The notes beneath the pieces were generated by a model. The model did not search any database and had not been told where the DNA came from. It worked only from the letters and a program-made list of their open reading frames with translations. Made by a program: the position numbers and the translations under genes. From contig NC_133778.1 of NCBI RefSeq assembly GCF_003597395.2, positions 12,648,211-12,712,210 on the forward strand: 64,000 nt of DNA, read 5' to 3'. Positions 10,026 to 21,158 of the stretch are shown here, one piece after another. Origin of the DNA: Chelonoidis abingdonii. Lineage: Eukaryota > Chordata > Testudines > Testudinidae. Positions within the stretch are counted from its first letter, which is position 1, and every line of letters starts with the position of its first letter.

Positions 10026-12940
10026 ATTATTTTTAATCCAACATGGTCTATTAAATAGGACATTGACAATATGCAGGAGAAGCACTGATGAAAATAAAGA
10101 AACAAAATGAGAATGTTAAGCTCCCTTTTACAGTTCATAGATGAAGGCATACAAAATATTTTTGTGATTGTGACAGGTGCTCCTCCTATATTTTTTTCCG
10201 TGGTTGGATGACTCAGTGGAGGTGTGCCCTGTTGGGGAGAAGTATCTTTGCTGTGTCATTTATAGTTATTTCCTAGAAGAAGACGCAGATAGGTCAAGTC
10301 GTATTAAGAGCACTTAGTTTTGTAACTAAAAACAAAGCAAGCTTGTTTCCATGAGCTGAGACCACTTGAGTAGCCCAAAAGGTCTAACTTGTGATGAAAG
10401 CCTTACACCTATTAAAAATGCTAGTTTTAAAACGTATACAATAATAATAGACACAGAAAATGAACTGCCACTATTTAAGCACCTGATCCAAAGCACATTA
10501 AAGACTGTGGGAATCTTTCCAGGCACTCCACTTGGCTTTGGATCACTCTCTTTCTGTTAGGTGTGTTTTTGTTTTTTTTTTTAAATTAGTGTAATTCCTG
10601 TGGTGGAGGGGGCTCTTTGTAAATGAAATCCTTGTTATTGTTATAATTATTATATGTTGCGTGGTTTAGAAAGCATTTAGGAAGTCACACGCTCTTTGAG
10701 AAGTAGAGATGATGATAAGTGAAACTAGGAGGTTTTGGTAATTTGAAGTGGTGCTATATGTATTTATTGATGATCCCCATATAGTTGTAGTCTGTCAGCA
10801 TTTCCATTACAAAGGTCTAAGATTTGGGGTATATAAAATTCACAGTGAGATATTCACAAGTCTCTTGGGAGTGAACGTTAGCAGATGGTGTCACGGGTCA
10901 ATGAGTAAGTAAGTGCTCCTTCTTATAGCACAGAGCCAACCTCTTGGGGGGGGAAAAAGTGTTTGGAGTCCTTAATGTTAGACCAATGCTGTGAGATTTG
11001 AGAAAGCTCACACCAGAGAATCAGCCCTACTATTTATAGTAAGTCAGCAGTAACTCTACCAAAGTAACAAAGGTTAAATTGAGCTGAGAGGGGAAGCATG
11101 GCTCTTGTGTTCACTAAACATATCGTAGAAAGTCTCAAGGCTTGCCTGGGATATGAATGTACAGTTTTCATTCATCTAGTTACATGTGTGCATTTAAGGG
11201 CAAAATTTTACCTCAGAGTCCTTTTATGGAAGGTTTGTCCAACACATAATATATACCATATTAATTGCAAAATCTAGGCACAGAGAATCTAATCCAAAGC
11301 CCATTGAAGTCAATAGATAGAGTCCCATTGACTTTGACTTTGAAGGCCTTTGGGTTGGGTCAAAAGTTAGGGACAAATTCTGACACCCTTGTGTTGAGTA
11401 ATTTCTTCCTGAGTAATCCCTTTCACTTCAGTAGGACTACTCACTGAATAAAGTGCTACTCAGGTGAGTAAAGGGTGTCAGAATTTGGCCCCAGTTTAGA
11501 AATAGCATTTCATCTCAATGCTGAACTTGTTGGGAGTTTGTGGTTTAAGTCCGAATGGTTCCCATGATTAACTTTTTTTTTTTTTTTTCAGTTGGAATAT
11601 TTATAAAGCTTATATAGACAGGGTATGAAAGTTGTTACACTGGTTTCACTACCACTGTCGCCATCACTCGCATGTGGCACTGGACAATCAGATTGGGAGA
11701 AAGAGGGTGGTGTTAAAAACAAAGCAATCGAAACTCTATTTCGATACTGCAGAGAAACCCCGTTTAAACCAACTGGGTACAACAGAACTGTAAATGAAAC
11801 TAGCTCCTATCGCAGACCTGAAATACGTGGCCCAGTCATGTTCCCATTTGAATTCAACAGAAGCTTTGCCACTGATTTTACTGGGAGCAGGATTAAACCT
11901 GTGATTCTTCAATGTCCTTATAAAATCCTTTTGTCGTCTAGGATTTTGAAAGGTGCCTAAATTAGGCACCCAACTCCCATGGACTATGGGCACCTAGTCC
12001 CTTTACACTTACTGATAAATCCCAGCGGTAGTGTGGTTAAAAACTTTGTATTCTACTTCTAACAATTTGAGTCAATGCAGACAGGTGAAGAAGCGTTTGG
12101 GTTGTGGTATATCTTGACAAAGCACTATGGAAATCAGTGAAGTCACATGGTTTCCCACCATCTGAGGATCTGTGCTGTCATGCGCACAAGAGCGTCATCT
12201 TGGTAGCTCATGTTGTGTCAGAGCTGGCGAACAAATTGGACAGTCAGCAATGTAGCGGAAGAGGCTTTTGCATATGTACAAGAGCCTCTAGTTAAAATTG
12301 AAAGGAGGGATGGGCAATTCCTCTTCTTTTGTTCATGGAGTTCACCCTTTCCCTAGATACAGCCCAGTCAATCCAGCCAAAGATGGCTGATCATTGGAGC
12401 TTTAAAAAAAAAAAAAATACTATTCAAGAGGAGCTGGAATGATGTACTGGATTTCTCTTTGGAATGTACCAATTTGCACAAGTGTCATAATATTTCCCAG
12501 AAAATTTCCTGCAGGAAGATGTCACCCATAGACACCATTGAAATATCTTCATTTTCCCCTTACTTCCCCATTGGATGTACCGAACGCCACAGTATACTAT
12601 CCATACATTCAGTGGACCTGGTTCGCTTTTCTTGTCAGCATTCACCAATGTAGCTCTACTGACTTTGGAGTCACTCCTGATCTACACAAGTGTAAGCAAG
12701 AGGAGAATCAGGCCCTAAGCATTTTTCAGGAACAAAGTATAAAGTTTCCAGTAAGTACACTTTAATGTAAGTCTCTGTTTGCCAAGAGGAGTTGCCTCCC
12801 TCCTTGGCTATGCGAAAACAAATGAATAGATTCCCTAGTCTCTTATCCCTCTGCTGTGAGGATACACACCCCGGTATGCATGATTTTCTAAGTGAGAGAA
12901 TTGTTGTGGGTGCTCCATGTTTAAACCTTTAGCAAAACGT
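10026..12940. other. No gene recognised; fragments of diffuse repeats
   Basis: 11395-11480 carries the 'tgagtaatccctttcacttc' repeat and 11945-12000 a TTAGGCACC foldback fragment. An open frame of 111 codons at 11625-11960 (plus) matches no family I know. T and A homopolymers occur near 10568-10582, 11573-11588 and 12405-12417. Confidence 0.5.
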
Positions 12941-12941
12941 T

Positions 12942-13325
12942 ATTCATAGATTCATAGACTCTAGGACTGGAGGGGACCTCGAGAGGTCTTCGAATCCAGT
13001 CCCCTGCCGTCATGGCAGGACCAAATACTGTCTAGACCATTCCTGATAGACATTTATCTAACCTGCTCTTAAATATCTCCAGAGGTGGAGATTCCACAAC
13101 CTCCCTAGGCAATTTATTCCAGTGTTTAACTACCCTGACAGTTAGGAACTTTTCCTTAATGTCCAACCTAAATCTCCCTTGCTGCAGTTTAAGCCCATTG
13201 CTTCTTGTTCTATCCTTAAATGCTAAGGTGAACAAGTTTTCTCTCTCCTCCTGATGACACCCTTTTAGATACCTGAAAACTGCTATCATGTCCCCTCTGT
13301 CTTCTCTTTTCCAAACTAAACAAAG
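12942..13325 (-). mobile_element. CR1 LINE 3' fragment
   Basis: Read on the minus strand, this encodes the C-terminal tail of CR1 ORF2, with words such as LKQQGRF-like, VVKHWNKLPREVVESP and FKSRLDKCLSG in the frame 13358-13032. The 3' untranslated region follows, and the 8-bp-type tail (cataga/ttcataga) at 12944-12960 marks the 3' end. It is 5'-truncated, as usual for CR1, and lacks the reverse transcriptase core. Confidence 0.92.
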
Positions 13326-13574
13326 AACCAAAGTTGTTAAAGTTATTGTTAGAACCAAAGCTGATTATAAAGCCTCTTTAATTAAGAGCCAAATTCTGCC
13401 CTGAAGAAGAGGCTCAGGGTATGATTCTTCTTTATAACGAGACCCCTTTGCATTGCTCCAGCATCAAATTATGTTTACACTAGCATTAAAGCCTCTTTAC
13501 ACTGCCAGAGTGGCAGTCGTGGGATAAGAAGCAAGGTCGTCTCATGGATCAGTAGCTAATTAAAAGAGGAAATA

Positions 13575-13990
13575 AAGGGTAGGAATAAATGGCCAGTTTT
13601 CACAATGGAGAGAGGTTAATAGTGGGGTCCCCCAAAGATTTTTACAGGAACCTGTGCTGTTCAACGTATTCATAAATGATTTGGAAAAGGAGTTGAACAG
13701 TGAGGTGGCAAAATTTGCAGACAATACAAATTTACTCAAGATAGTTCAGTCCAAAGCTGACTGGATCTCACATGACTGAGCAACAAAATGGCAGACAAAA
13801 TTTCATATTGGTAAGTGCAAGGAAATGCACTTTGGAAAAAATAATCCCAACTAGACATATAAAATGATGGGGTCTAAATTAGCTGTTACCACTCAAATAT
13901 GAGATCTTGGTGCCATCATGGTAGTTCTCTGAAAACATCTGATCAACGTGCATCTAGTGTTCATTCATAGATTGGAAGAGGAAAAGAGCT
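13575..13990 (+). mobile_element. Degenerate CR1/LINE reverse-transcriptase fragment
   Basis: The frame around 13625-13780 reads GVPQRFLQEPVLFNVFINDL, then KFADNTNLLK, matching RT motifs B and C of CR1-like elements. The catalytic FADD has become FADN and a stop follows soon after, so it is dead. It lies in the opposite direction to the CR1 tail just upstream, so the two are separate insertions. Confidence 0.85.
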
Positions 13991-15298
13991 TGCTTGCTTT
14001 TTCAACTCCCAATTGATTATTTAATTTTGAAAGAACTAATCATTGAACTGAACTAGTTGAATAAAATGAAATGAAGAAAATATTCTCTCTGCACCTGCAG
14101 AAGAGGCTACTGCTGTGAAAAGTAGTTTAGCAGGTCAACAAACTCTGGTTCCAGATGCTTAGCCAGTGACTTCCACCAGTTCTGTGTTTTTGTCTTTCTT
14201 TGAAGCTTGGAAGCAAACATGTACTATTTAACTTATTTTTAATTTTATTTAAATTATTTTAATAGATGATAATAAGTTTAGGCTTTAGCATAGTCAATTT
14301 CAAATGTAATTTTAAATGTTTCCTTTTAAAAAAAAAACAAAAACCACAACTGTATTTGATTAAAATGTTTTAAAAAAATCAGATTTAAACCCATTTATTT
14401 AAAATTATTGATTTTTATCAACCCTGCTCTTGCTGCCCACACAGAAAATCCTCTGACCCAGGGTTGGATGTGCATTAAACCCAGGCTGGGTGTGGGTTAG
14501 AGCCCAGGCTCTGCTTCAGTTCAGGTCGGAACCCATCTACGTTGTAGCGAGGACATAGGCTAGAGACCAAACAAGTTCTGCTAGTCCTCCAGTGCCCTGA
14601 CACTTCTTCCCTCCACTCCCAAAGGATGGACAAGGTCTCCTGCAATTGACACAACTGATAGGGGAAGGAAGCCTAGAGTGTCTCAGCCCAAAGAACCAGG
14701 GCATATGCTCCCAGACACACATGAGTAAGCACAGAAAGAGTGAGGACCTAGTAACTTAGGTAGGGCTTTGCAGTGGGGATGTTTACACTCCAGCTGGGCT
14801 GACCCAGGAGCTTGGACCTGGATTCCAGTTTCCTGAGTTAACTGTATGGTGTAGATGTAACCATAGAGTTAATTGTGAATCAGGTCCTTATTCTTTGTTT
14901 CCAGAAAAAAAAAAAAAAAGATGCTTGTGACATTTTTTTTTTACCTTAAACTTTCAGAATCATTTCAGGCTGAAACTTGCTCTCTCTCCTCTCCCCTCCC
15001 TCCTCCCCAATTTAATGTAATTAGCAAAACTGTTTTTGTCTTTAGTGTCATAAACCACTTGCCGTTCCGCCTCCCATGTTTCTAAAATTAAATCTACCCC
15101 CCCCACATACACCCCCTCTCAGTTGGATGGACATGAGGCACAGTGCTTTAATGAAGTAATCTTTCAGTCCATAAGCCTAGGTTCAGATGTGGAAGGAGTT
15201 AGGTCATTGCATGATCGTCTGTAGCTGACAGCTGGCCATATCACCAAACCACTATACATGAATTATACCTAGGAGAAGCTGGGACTGGCATAGACCAA
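13991..15298. other. No gene recognised; poly-A and pyrimidine tracts
   Basis: It contains a long AT-rich part (14220-14420), an A15-like run near 14906-14919, T8-9 runs and a C/T-rich tract near 14980-15008. No coding or named repeat is seen. Confidence 0.5.
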
Positions 15299-15835
15299 TT
15301 GTTATAGATTGGGGTGGCCAAATGGCAGCTTGTGAGCCATATGCGCTTTTTGCAGTTAAAGGGCAGTTCACCCCCAGTCTGGCAGGTGGAGAATGGTGGT
15401 GTGGAGGGGAGTTCAGGGCTGCCATCCTGCGGTGGGGTGGTGGGGCTAGAGGCTTCTGCCAGATATGACTGCTACCTGTAAGAGTGGTGGGAAGGGAGGA
15501 CAATTTAAAGGTTTGGCCCTGCCAACAACTTGAGTCACACACACCCAGGCAGACTCCCCCTCTTTCCCTCAGCAGCCCCTCCCTTCAGTTCCCAGCTATT
15601 AGCTCTGGTGGAGAAGCCGTGGCAAACAGCTGGGAGCTCCAGGGAGGGGGTCTCTTCTTTAGCTCCTTGGGGAGATGCAGCAGCAAAAGCGGCTGAAGCC
15701 TCGAGCCTCAGCAAGCGCCTCCTGCAGGGCTGAAGCCCCAAGCCTCCCGGCAGGTGCGCTCCCTGGCTCTCCAACTTCTGAAGATTGTCATACATGGCTC
15801 GGAGAGTCAGTAAGTTGACCCCTCTTGTTATAGAT
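15299..15835. mobile_element. hAT-type MITE with target duplication
   Basis: The ends are inverted (ttggggtggccaa at 15309-15322 against ttgacccctc at 15815-15824), and the subterminal 'cttgtgagccat' faces 'atggctcggagagtca'. The word TTGTTATAGAT occurs at 15299-15309 and again at 15825-15835, fitting a preserved target duplication (8 bp expected for hAT; the match runs to 11). The inside is GC-rich, which explains the short open frames on both strands. A second, opposite copy lies at 30858-31553. Confidence 0.82.
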
Positions 15836-16894
15836 CATTGACGGAACTTTACGGAAAAGCTTACACTGTGCCTACCTGTAATATCTCCTTCTCTAGTTAG
15901 TGCTTTGAGTCTTTTTTCCCTGAGTAGTTATATTTACTAACTTTTACTTAATGTCTTCAGGTCTTTGAAATGTTGAGACAAGGCGGGCCATGTATCCATG
16001 ACTTTGTCCACTGTGTGTGCCTCGACAAGGGTTTTTAGAACAAACACTGAGTGACCTAATTTGGCATCTGCTCTACTCTGTTTAGATACATGCTGGGTTA
16101 AGAACACGTTTTGTCAGCATTAACTTAGAATTTCTTCGATTTTTTTATGTTAGACTATCATAGGGCAGATACAGTCTATCAGCAGGAGCTTTGTGCTTCC
16201 CTTTGTCTTGCAGTGGGGTGCCACTGTGCATTACTGCCGCCCTGCTTTTTTTTTTTTTTAATAATGACCTTTACTTTTCAGTACTGTACCTTGTAGTTCC
16301 AGCTGGGGATCAAAACTTTTAATGAGACACTAGGGATTTTCTAAATCTCATTTTTGGGGGAGATATCTTCTATTATGGAAGATAAAATGCACAGCAAGCT
16401 CATCTTATAATATTCACACTAGAAAACAATCATTAAAATAGGAGCATAACATATGCTAATATTTTGCTGGTGATTGTTGCTCTTATTCATGAATAAAGGA
16501 AATATTTTGACACGAAGGACTTACCAAAGCATTGCTTAATATGGCATTGTTGATTAATTAGCACATGAGACAAGATTGCATTATCTAGAGAGGCCCTGTA
16601 GAAAATAATTACTCTTAAAGTATAAGCTACACTCAGTTGAATAGTGATACTCAGAGGGAAAGAAAAGCAGTTGTGTGCCCCGCTGAATGCATGCTGTTAC
16701 CTTTAAGTTTATAGATGGTGCTTTTATGGTGGGTGATTGTCTCTGTTTGTTTGTATCAGGAGGTGTTGAACAGTACAATAAAGCAAATGGTGATAAAATG
16801 AAGAAATGTTAAACTGGGGAAAACTTCTGGCCTCAGGTTTGATGCTCCTTGTAAAAATCTGTTGTTTTTTTTTTAAAAAAAATTATTATTTTTG
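15836..16894. other. No gene recognised
   Basis: AT-rich intronic sequence with T12 near 16248-16259 and no recognised element. Confidence 0.5.
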
Positions 16895-17125
16895 CAATGT
16901 GGTGGTAGCCGTATTGGCCCCGGGATATTAAAGAGGCAAAGTGGGTGAGGTAATATCTTTTATTGGACCAACATCCATTGGTGAAAGAGACAAGCTTTCG
17001 AACTTACAGAGAGCTCTTCTTTAGATCTGGAGAAGAGCTTGGTATAAGCTCAAAAGTTTTGTCTCTCTCACCAACAGAGGTTGGTCTGATAAAACATACT
17101 ACTCACCCAGCTTGTCTTTCTGGAT
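16895..17125 (+). repeat. Foldback repeat (TATCTTTTATTGGACCAAC family), copy 1
   Basis: Left arm 'gtgggtgaggtaatatcttt' then 'tattggaccaac' and 'gagacaagctttcgaa'; right arm 'tctctctcaccaacagaggt' and 'actactcacccagcttgtct'. The arms are inverted relatives. Further copies are at 19978-20095 and 36805-37018. This is a widespread amniote repeat, probably a non-autonomous DNA transposon. Confidence 0.7.
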
Positions 17126-17215
17126 TATGTTTGACCTTTTAGACTCATTTGCTGTATTGTTGTGATTTGTAGAAGAGGTGCTGAGAAGTTTCAACTTTGT
17201 TCTGTGCGTATGTAT

Positions 17216-17890
17216 TTATCTATTGCATAGTCGAGTGCAAGAATGACCACAGTTCTCAGTAAGTAGGCAAAAAAGGAAAGAGAAAGCCTTGTGGTGCAGT
17301 TTGCCTGTAGACATTATACAGTACAGGATAGCACCAAACTCTGCTTTAAACATCCTTTCTCTCTTTAACATAATTCTTTTATTTGTTAAATTTGTGGCAA
17401 TAGGTGAAATCAAAGAGAAGGTTATGTAATTAACTCTTCTCTTAGGGCTGAATAAAATAGAAGAAATAAATACACCCCATCTACTGTGTGTGTTTTTTAA
17501 AATACTGTCTGGTATATGCATCCACATGAAGTAAAGCAGCAAGGATGACCTGATTAGCAAAGTCCTCATGAAGAGCTGAGGTGATCCCCACAGTAGCAGC
17601 ATTCCCTTCCTTGGAGACCTACAACTCTCCCTAATCCCAGCTGAAGAGGGAACCTTCACAGAGCAACAAACACATGATACCAGGTTTCTGAAAGCGGCAG
17701 AGACAGAGTCAAAGGGGATGTGGGTAGGAAAACTTGTCAACAGACTGAACAATTCTACACAATAGCCAGAGTGCTTTTCTGTGACGAGCTGGAATGAGCA
17801 ACTCTCCGTATACAGCCTTTGGAGGGTTCTACCGAGGTGTGTTCTGAGGAGTTGAGAGGGTTGTGTGTCTGGAAGGTTGTTTTGCAGCAA
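17216..17890 (-). other. Unexplained 224-codon open frame, antisense
   Basis: An ATG-initiated frame of 224 codons runs on the minus strand, longer than any other frame here not owed to CR1. The protein shows no domain, zinc finger, repeat or signal that I recognise. Several serine- and leucine-rich patches look like translated non-coding DNA, and nothing marks splice sites or a promoter. By chance a frame this long in 64 kb is uncommon but not impossible. I treat it as probably non-coding. Confidence 0.25.
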
Positions 17891-18584
17891 ACAACTTGCT
17901 CTGTTTTGTTTTGCTGTTTATCCTACTGGATGCAAGCCAGCATTCAGCAGAAGGAAACACTTGGGTAAGATAAAATAAGATGCTGGCAACAATCTCCCAG
18001 TTTCTAAGCACTTCTGACCTTTTCTGAGGTGCTCAGCAACAAGGGCTCCCATGGACTTGAATGGAAACTGTGAAGGTTCAGCACCTATGAACGTTTATTG
18101 TTTCAGATACAATAAATACAGTAGAGTTACAGTTTATATAAAAATAAATACTGGATACAAATTACACTCCTCTCTCTCACATGTGCACATGCGCACACTT
18201 GGTCATTCACGTATACGCACACCCCTTCACTTGATGCAAAGTGTGTTGTGACTATTTTGCATGTTATTCCTACTCAACCACAAGATTACCCTTTATCCTC
18301 GTAAAGACACAGTATCTGGGATCAGGAGAGCAATGTCCTACTCCTCACTCTGCCAGGGACTTCCTGTCCACATAGATGACAGCAGCCATGATTAATTTGG
18401 GCTTGTTGTGCTAAAACCCTGAACACACCCAGTTCCAGCGGAAGTCAATGGAAGCTGCTGATTCTTAGTACCTTTTAATAATCCGGCTCTGGATAAATTA
18501 CACACAGATAATTTCAAAGATAAAGGGCCAAGGTTCTACTCCTGCTTTAATTCCCAAAGCAAAGATCTTGCTATGAACTAAAAC
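17891..18584. other. No gene recognised
   Basis: Ordinary intronic sequence; 'cccatggacttgaatggaa' and similar words hint at diffuse old repeats. Confidence 0.45.
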
Positions 18585-18789
18585 CATCCTGTGTGACCTG
18601 GAGCAAAGTCAGTCAGCCTCTCTGTGTCTCTCTTTCTTCATCTGTAAAATGAGGCTATGGCACTGTCTTGCCTTAGAGGTGTGTTGTGAGCGTAAACACG
18701 TTCAGAGATTGAGAGTCGCTTTGAGCTCTGATATAAAGTACAGTGTAAGAGCTCGGCAAAATTATGGTGATGGTACAGTATTTTTAATG
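18585..18789 (+). repeat. MIR-like SINE, plus
   Basis: It carries 'ctgtgtgacctggagcaaag', 'cctctctgtgtctctctttc', 'ttcatctgtaaaatgaggct', 'gtgttgtgagcgtaaa' and 'agctcggcaaa', in the order of the MIR core and 3' part on the plus strand. Confidence 0.8.
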
Positions 18790-18945
18790 TGTAGATTTCA
18801 AAGTGCTTTACGCTGGAGGTCAGTATCCTTTTACAAATGGGGAAGTGGAGGCACCATGAGAGAAATGGCTTGCCCAAGGTCTCCCAGCAAGCTAGTGGCA
18901 TAGCTAGGAATTGATCCTAGATCTTTAGCTCTTAATTTGTTACCT
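18790..18945 (-). repeat. MIR-like SINE, minus, abutting the previous one
   Basis: 'aaagtgctttacgctggagg', 'ttttacaaatggggaagtgg', 'cttgcccaaggtctcccag' and 'ggaattgatcctagatct' follow the reversed MIR order. It directly abuts the plus copy, giving a tail-to-tail inverted pair. Confidence 0.78.
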
Positions 18946-19484
18946 TGAATCATCTCACTTCATTCAAACAAACACAACTGGGGCAGGGTGGAATAAAAAC
19001 TGAAATTTGCAATTTTGATTTTTTTTTTAAAAAAAAGGTGAGATTTTCATAGACTTTTTCAAGAAAACTTTATCTTGGTGGTTTTTTTGAGCAGCTCTGT
19101 GTAAAATGTAGGAACTGTACATATTTGGGGCCAGATTGTGGTTTGTCCTTCATGTCCACACACGTGAGTAAAGGGTAGTAAGGCTTTCCCCCGATTCCTC
19201 TGTGCCAGTTACCCATAGTATGGCTAGCAGCGTGCGGGAGAAAGCTGCCTCTGTGGGCTGGAAGGGGCAGGGAATGAGCGGGAGCCCAGACCCAGAACTT
19301 GAGGCAAAGTCACCGTTTAGCCCTCAGGTGTGACATGGTGTCTTTGTATCATCAAATGTGTCTTTGTGGAAATAAAATATCAGTTCTGTTCAGCAAATAA
19401 AGAGCAAAAATATTTCTTAATGTAAAATGCTGAATGTTTTGATGGCTGGGTTTACAATGACATACGGCTACCACAGTCCGTCTA
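18946..19484. other. No gene recognised
   Basis: T/A homopolymer junction near 19018-19037; otherwise nothing identified. Confidence 0.45.
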
Positions 19485-19607
19485 TACGTTGACCAGACAG
19501 CAAATCTGAAAAATTGAGACGGGGGTGGGGGGTAATAGGAGCCTATGTAAGAAAAACACCCAAAAATCGAGACTGTCCCTATAAAATCGGGACATCTCGT
19601 CACCCTA
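19485..19607 (+). mobile_element. hAT-type MITE (TAGGGTGACCAGA ends), copy 1
   Basis: It starts TACGTTGACCAGACAG and ends ACATCTCGTCACCCTA, inverted repeats of about 15 bases with a few changes. The inside matches the copy at 42468-42609 ('ataggagcctatgtaagaaa', 'cgagactgtccctataaaat'). Flanks give no clean 8-bp duplication here, so this copy is older or altered. Confidence 0.82.
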
Positions 19608-19977
19608 TCTATCTCCTTTTTCTGTATGGCCTTACTACAATATATTCATTCTTTGGCTCCCATTAATGCCATGGTGGACAGTGGAAGATGTATTTCAACA
19701 ATTGTACTATTAGAAAGTCACCTCTAATTGGCCTTTGATCTCCTGTTTTTTGTTCCTATCACTATACACGCCCTAGGCAACATGGAAACACAGATTTCTG
19801 AACCTTCTCATTTTTTTTTTAACTATCAAATATTTAGGGTGGGGATGTAGAAGGGTAACTAGTGAGATTCATGCTAAGGGACTGGATAGCTCAGAGTACT
19901 CGTAATGGGAAATGAAGGAAGCTTTTACCGTCTGGTTCAACTCAAACCTCAGTCTATAGGGGCTGAAATTGTTCCTA

Positions 19978-20095
19978 TATAAGAGAGACAAGGTGGGTGA
20001 GGTAATACATTTTGTTGATGAGAGAGACGAGCTTTTGATCTACACCGAGCTCTTCTTTAGGTCTTTTGGTTCTGACACACCTATACCTGTTCTGT
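19978..20095 (+). repeat. Foldback repeat (TATTGGACCAAC family), partial copy 2
   Basis: 'agagacaaggtgggtgaggt' and 'gagagagacgagctttt' followed by 'gagctcttctttaggtct' match the left half of the repeat at 16895-17125; the right arm is missing. Confidence 0.65.
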
Positions 20096-20794
20096 GGATA
20101 GATAGTGAAACTCTGGGGTATTCTTTACAACAGCTTTCACTAACTGGACGACAATTTCAAATGTCGGTGCCTAAGGTGAGGGACCTAAACTCACTTTGAG
20201 ACACCTCAATAAGGGGCCTGATTTTTTTTTTTTTTCTTTTTCAGTTCTCATTGGCTTTGATGGAATTTGGATGACACCTTAACAGTCTGAAGCATAGTTC
20301 GCTGAAGTCAATGGAAGACTCCCAGGCTGTGTGTCAGGCTGTTAACAGTGTGCACAGACAATGGGATGCCCTTATCCCACTTGTATACATCAACTGCAAA
20401 CCAGAACATAGTTGGTAGAGTAGGTCTCATTTCAGACCTATTTGCCTTGGTAGCAGAAAAGCAGTGGCTCATGTATCGTATCTCTTCCCTCTGTCATAAA
20501 ACATTTCTGTGCAAGAAGTGTGACTTGTAGATTATCTTTGCACCATGTATGCCCTGCTTCATTAAACTCATTTATTTTGAACAAGTTTGCCTATAAGGAG
20601 AATTCATTTCAGTGAATTGATTGTGTAGCTTTCTCTATCTGGAAGACTGCAGTATATAGTTTGATATGCAAGTGCTAGAACTATGTGCGAGGGGAGGAGT
20701 AAATATTTTTAACTGTTCATTCCCTGTGGTATACCACTCTTTCTACTCCTTGCATTCAGTGGATCTGTGAAAGGAAGAAATGATTTTGTGTTCA
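20096..20794. other. No gene recognised
   Basis: Contains a T14-type tract near 20222-20235. No coding evidence. Confidence 0.45.
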
Positions 20795-21078
20795 AAGCAG
20801 TGGAAGATCTGGATTCAGTTCCTTGTTCTTTCACAGAATTTCTGGGTGACCTTGGGCAAGTCACTTAATTTCTCTGTGCCCTAGTTTCCCATCTGCAAAA
20901 AGGAGAAAGGAAGCATTTTTATTCCCAACCTTTTGTCTGTTTAGAGTAGGTTGTATATGCTTGGGGTGGGGTCTGTCTTTAACTATGTGCACGTACAGTA
21001 CCTACCACAATGGGGCCCTGGTCGTGTTTGGGGCTTCTAGACACCATTGTAGTGAAATAATTTAATAATAATGCTAAT
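20795..21078 (+). repeat. MIR/CORE-SINE-like element next to the IKZF2 exon
   Basis: It holds 'gtgaccttgggcaagtcac' and 'tctctgtgccctagtttccc' (core), then a 3' part with 'ggtggggtctgtctttaact', 'cctaccacaatggggccct' and 'ggggcttctagacacc', ending in a TAATAATAATG-like tail. It lies 80 bp upstream of the zinc-finger 1 exon, inside the intron near the branch-point region, so it bounds how much conserved intron can precede the exon. Confidence 0.8.
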
Positions 21079-21138
21079 TGGTCATGGTATTAGTTAATTG
21101 GTAATGAGGAAAAGACTGTTCATTTTTTTGTTTATAGA

Positions 21139-21158
21139 ATTTTTTTTTAACGTTTCAG
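21139..21158 (+). other. IKZF2: 3' splice site (acceptor)
   Basis: A T-rich tract (21141-21148 and around) followed by CGTTTCAG ending at 21158 is a good acceptor. The reading frame and homology of the following exon fix its position. Confidence 0.9.

Larger units (their letters stand above)
1..21158 (+). other. IKZF2: Upstream intron of IKZF2 (3' part)
   Basis: This stretch lies before the zinc-finger 1 exon and ends in a pyrimidine-rich tract and AG at 21157-21158. I looked for the short preceding exons of the Ikaros family (N-terminal residues before the VKLE motif) and recognised none. The sequence is AT-rich, stop-dense and full of repeats listed separately. It could include 5' flank if the upstream exons were very small or divergent, but an intron is the simplest reading, because the exon at 21159 starts inside a codon. 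Confidence 0.75.

Noticed and set aside
11625..11960. 111-codon plus-strand frame
   Set aside because: No recognisable family, overlaps a minus-strand frame, no splice context.
21098..21158. ATG-led extension of the zinc-finger 1 exon frame
   Set aside because: The extra residues are translated polypyrimidine tract; the AG at 21157-21158 and the family exon border place this in the intron.
1..21158. Upstream coding exons of IKZF2
   Set aside because: I looked for the N-terminal coding segments that precede VKLE and did not recognise any; they may lie outside.
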